9,392 nucleotides of DNA from Legionella genomosp. 1 (lineage in GTDB: Bacteria > Pseudomonadota > Gammaproteobacteria > Legionellales > Legionellaceae): the NCBI GenBank assembly GCA_945901965.1, contig CAMDMN010000069.1, positions 1 to 9,392 on the forward strand. The letters are read 5' to 3'. How positions within the stretch are numbered: position 1 is the stretch's first letter; each line of letters opens with the position of its first letter. This document shows positions 8,009-9,392 of this stretch, piece after piece. The translations under genes were made by a program, and so were the position numbers. The notes under the pieces are model-generated. The model saw only the letters and a program-made list of their open reading frames with translations. It searched no databases and was not told where the DNA came from.

Positions 8009-8094
8009 TGGTGCCGAAGGACGGACTCGAACCGTCACAGCTTTACGCCACCGCCCCCTCAAGACGGCGTGTCTACCAATTCCACCACTTCGGC
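8009..8094 (-). tRNA. tRNA-Leu (anticodon GAG), CCA encoded
   Basis: The minus strand folds as an 86-nt class II tRNA. The acceptor stem GCCGAAG pairs fully with CTTCGGC, followed by discriminator A (as expected for leucine) and an encoded CCA. The anticodon stem CCGTC/GGCGG (one G-U pair) closes the loop TTGAGGG, giving anticodon GAG for leucine codons CUC/CUU. A long variable arm (about 14 nt) and a T-arm with GACGG-TTCGAGT-CCGTC are present. It lies 18 bp after secG and 20 bp before nuoA on the same strand, so it is probably cut out of a longer transcript by RNase P and 3' processing, or made from its own nearby promoter. The secG-tRNA-Leu neighbourhood is common in gammaproteobacteria. 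Confidence 0.97.
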
Positions 8095-8101
8095 ATTAGC
8101 T

Positions 8102-8129
8102 ATATTAACCTCTTAATTACCGCTATCAA
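8102..8129 (-). promoter_or_regulatory. candidate sigma70-type promoter before tRNA-Leu/nuoA
   Basis: On the minus strand TTGATA (8124-8129, 5 of 6 to the -35 consensus) is followed after 16 bp by TAATAT (8102-8107, 4 of 6 to the -10 consensus). The -10 box ends 7 nt before the first tRNA base, so a transcript would start almost exactly at the tRNA. The -35 lies in the last codons of secG. AT-rich sequence makes chance matches common, so this is only a candidate, but its position would let tRNA-Leu and the nuo genes be transcribed apart from tpiA-secG. Confidence 0.3.
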
Positions 8130-8430
8130 CAGGCACTGGAATTTTAGTTTCCGGAGCGCTTGTTTGCTGAGGAATGGCTTGGATATCCGCTTTTTTATAT
8201 TGACTAGCTACCATAGAAGACAGCGCCAAACTTGTAACAAAAAAAGTAAGTGCCAGACCACCAGTTACTTTAAACAAAAAGCCACCGGTTCCTTGGCTAC
8301 CAAATACTGTATTTGATGCGCCAGAACCAAATGTTGCGCCAATATCAGCACCTTTCCCATGCTGAATTAGCACCAAGCCAATAACTGCCGCTGCAATAAT
8401 CACATGAACTATTAATAATAATTGATACAT
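8113..8430 (-). CDS. secG: preprotein translocase subunit SecG
   Basis: SecG is the small, non-essential partner of SecY and SecE in the inner-membrane protein export channel and eases the SecA cycle. The 105-residue protein has a first membrane segment at about 2-22, then the conserved cytoplasmic loop with QHGKGADIGATFG and GASNTVFGSQG (23-47), and a second membrane segment at about 54-76. The tail of about 30 residues is polar and proline-rich (PQQTSAPETKIPVPV), which is usual for the variable SecG C-terminus. Its ATG at 8430 lies inside the end of tpiA, with a 19-bp overlap, so translation is probably coupled. Only a weak GGA-containing ribosome site is seen. tRNA-Leu follows 18 bp after the stop. 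Confidence 0.97.
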   Translation of the reverse strand: MYQLLLIVHVIIAAAVIGLVLIQHGKGADIGATFGSGASNTVFGSQGTGGFLFKVTGGLALTFFVTSLALSSMVASQYKKADIQAIPQQTSAPETKIPVPVDSGN

Positions 8431-9167
8431 TTCACTATTTCCACAAATTGTTGCGCATCAAGCGATGCACCACCAACCAAGCCGCCATCAACATCAGGCA
8501 TGGCAAAAAGGGCTGCCGCAGATTTATCAGTTACACTACCACCATATAAGATAGTAAGCGTGCTCGCAGCATTTTTATCAAAATTAGCCACCGATTCACG
8601 AATAAATAAATGAGCGGCTTGTGCCTGCTCCGGTGACGCTGTTTGTCCTGTGCCAATAGCCCATACAGGCTCATAAGCTACAACACAATTTTTAAAAACA
8701 TTATCGTTTAAGTGAGAAATAGCCGACAATTGTCGAGCTAAGACCTCTTCTGTAAGCCCCTGCTGGCGCTCAGCTAAAGTCTCTCCAACGCAAAGAACCG
8801 GTATCATATCATGTTCTTTTACATGGTGGAATTTTTCCGCAATAAATTTTTCATCTTCATGAAATATACGTCTACGCTCAGAGTGCCCAACCAGAACATA
8901 CGAGCAACCAAAATCTTTTAACATTGGCGCTGATAACTCTCCAGTATATGCCCCAGAATCAGCAGGATAAAGGTTTTGCGCACCAATCTTTATTTGACTA
9001 TTTGCTAAAATTTTATTAACCAAGGGCAAATAAATCGCCGGAGGAAAAACAACAGAAGTTGCGGCTGATTCTTTAGGTAAATTAATTAACATATCAGATA
9101 AAAGGGTGTTTATTTGGCCTATTCGACCATTCATTTTCCAATTACCCATAATCATTTTCTGTCTCAT
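8412..9167 (-). CDS. tpiA: triosephosphate isomerase
   Basis: TpiA interconverts dihydroxyacetone phosphate and glyceraldehyde 3-phosphate in glycolysis and gluconeogenesis in the cytosol. From the ATG at 9167 it has 251 residues, the usual length. Catalytic residues are visible: N9 and K11 in GNWKMNG, H95 in LVGHSERR, and E166 in AYEPVWAIGTG, which also includes the flexible lid loop. The phosphate-binding YGGSV (208-212) and GGLVGGASL (228-236) are present. A frame extending to an ATG at 9191 exists, but it has no ribosome site, would add MQHCLGGG not expected in this family, and would read through the strong AGGAGG (9172-9177) that serves the ATG at 9167. Its 3' end overlaps secG. Confidence 0.98.
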   Translation of the reverse strand: MRQKMIMGNWKMNGRIGQINTLLSDMLINLPKESAATSVVFPPAIYLPLVNKILANSQIKIGAQNLYPADSGAYTGELSAPMLKDFGCSYVLVGHSERRRIFHEDEKFIAEKFHHVKEHDMIPVLCVGETLAERQQGLTEEVLARQLSAISHLNDNVFKNCVVAYEPVWAIGTGQTASPEQAQAAHLFIRESVANFDKNAASTLTILYGGSVTDKSAAALFAMPDVDGGLVGGASLDAQQFVEIVKCINYY

Positions 9168-9171
9168 GCCG

Positions 9172-9177
9172 CCTCCT
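9172..9177 (-). promoter_or_regulatory. strong ribosome binding site deciding the tpiA start
   Basis: The minus strand reads AGGAGG, the full consensus, 4 nt before the ATG at 9167. It overlaps the TAG stop (9176-9178) of the preceding frame, an arrangement favouring reinitiation or coupled translation. It is the best ribosome site in the window. Confidence 0.8.
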
Positions 9178-9392
9178 AAGCAATGCTGCATGAAATATAC
9201 ATTAAAATTATTATAAATTGAAGTAATGTACTACTAAGCGTTACAATTGCGAATAGACCAGCCCCTTGTGAAGCTAGCATCGGCAAAGATGACTGACTTG
9301 GCTCGCTTGTTAGCTGTAAATCTCTTCTTTTAATATATTCTTCAATAGCTAATTTAATACTATGTTCTGCACATATCCAAGAATCAAGATTT
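9176..9392 (-). CDS. C-terminal part of an unrecognised protein with a hydrophobic tail (partial)
   Basis: An open minus-strand frame enters at 9392 and runs 71 codons to a TAG at 9176-9178. The visible part has a charged, helix-like portion (EHSIKLAIEEYIKRRDLQ, residues 9-26), a polar linker rich in S, P and Q (27-42), and a strongly hydrophobic final segment (about 45-69) that could be a membrane anchor at the extreme C-terminus. I do not recognise the family. Support for a real gene is the open frame across the whole segment in AT-rich DNA, the amphipathic-then-hydrophobic layout, and a stop placed inside the tpiA ribosome site, 8 bp before tpiA. The N-terminus lies beyond the window, so size and function cannot be told. 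It could also be a chance open frame in a spacer that holds the tpiA promoter. Confidence 0.5.
   Translation of the reverse strand, partial: NLDSWICAEHSIKLAIEEYIKRRDLQLTSEPSQSSLPMLASQGAGLFAIVTLSSTLLQFIIILMYISCSIA

Noticed and set aside
8008..8316. Plus-strand open frame of 102 codons across tRNA-Leu and secG
   Set aside because: Its first residues are the antisense translation of the tRNA (the KDGLEPS-type artefact common in databases) and the rest is antisense to secG, which has clear family motifs.
8422..8613. Plus-strand frame of 63 codons
   Set aside because: It is antisense to the end of tpiA, whose active-site motifs are unbroken.
9210..9215. Perfect TATAAT on the minus strand upstream of tpiA
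   Set aside because: No acceptable -35 box lies 16-18 bp upstream (best is CTTAGT), the region is AT-rich, and it falls inside a probable coding frame. A tpiA promoter here remains possible but is not supported.
1..9392. A new defence, mobile or biosynthetic system
   Set aside because: All long frames are standard housekeeping genes in a conserved order; there are no direct repeat arrays, transposase or integrase motifs, toxin-antitoxin pairs or reverse transcriptase motifs.

Overview
This window is a stretch of core chromosome from an AT-rich gammaproteobacterium. Every gene lies on the minus strand, so the operon is read from right to left. The layout is tpiA-secG-tRNA-Leu(GAG)-nuoA-nuoB-nuoC-nuoD-nuoE-nuoF-nuoG-nuoH, with separate nuoC and nuoD. 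This, the AT-rich base composition and the NuoG type lacking the N7 cluster would fit the Legionella/Coxiella side of the Gammaproteobacteria (order Legionellales). That placement is inference from gene order and general sequence character, not from a database search.

Right edge to middle (9392 to 8009): the C-terminal end of an unrecognised protein with a hydrophobic tail enters the window and stops 8 bp before tpiA (triosephosphate isomerase). tpiA overlaps secG (Sec translocon subunit) by 19 bp. A complete tRNA-Leu(GAG) with an encoded CCA end sits between secG and nuoA, only 18-20 bp from each. A possible promoter lies just before the tRNA.

Middle to left edge (7988 to 1): eight subunits of the proton-pumping NADH:quinone oxidoreductase (complex I). 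NuoE, NuoF and NuoG form the NADH-oxidising arm. NuoB, NuoC and NuoD form the connecting module that leads to quinone. NuoA and NuoH are membrane subunits. The iron-sulfur ligands of N1a, N1b, N2, N3, N4 and N5 can all be read in these proteins. N6a and N6b belong to NuoI, which should lie beyond position 1 with nuoJ-N. NuoH is cut by the window edge after 257 residues.

Genes in the nuo cluster are separated by 14-34 bp or overlap, with one exception. The 181-bp nuoD-nuoE gap holds a strong palindromic repeat (29-bp arms, 26 matches), possibly nested in a second pair of arms, that looks like an interspersed mobile or REP-like element. There is no CRISPR, insertion sequence, phage or defence system here. 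The points worth following are the palindrome, the tRNA inside the gene cluster, and the truncated tail-hydrophobic protein before tpiA.
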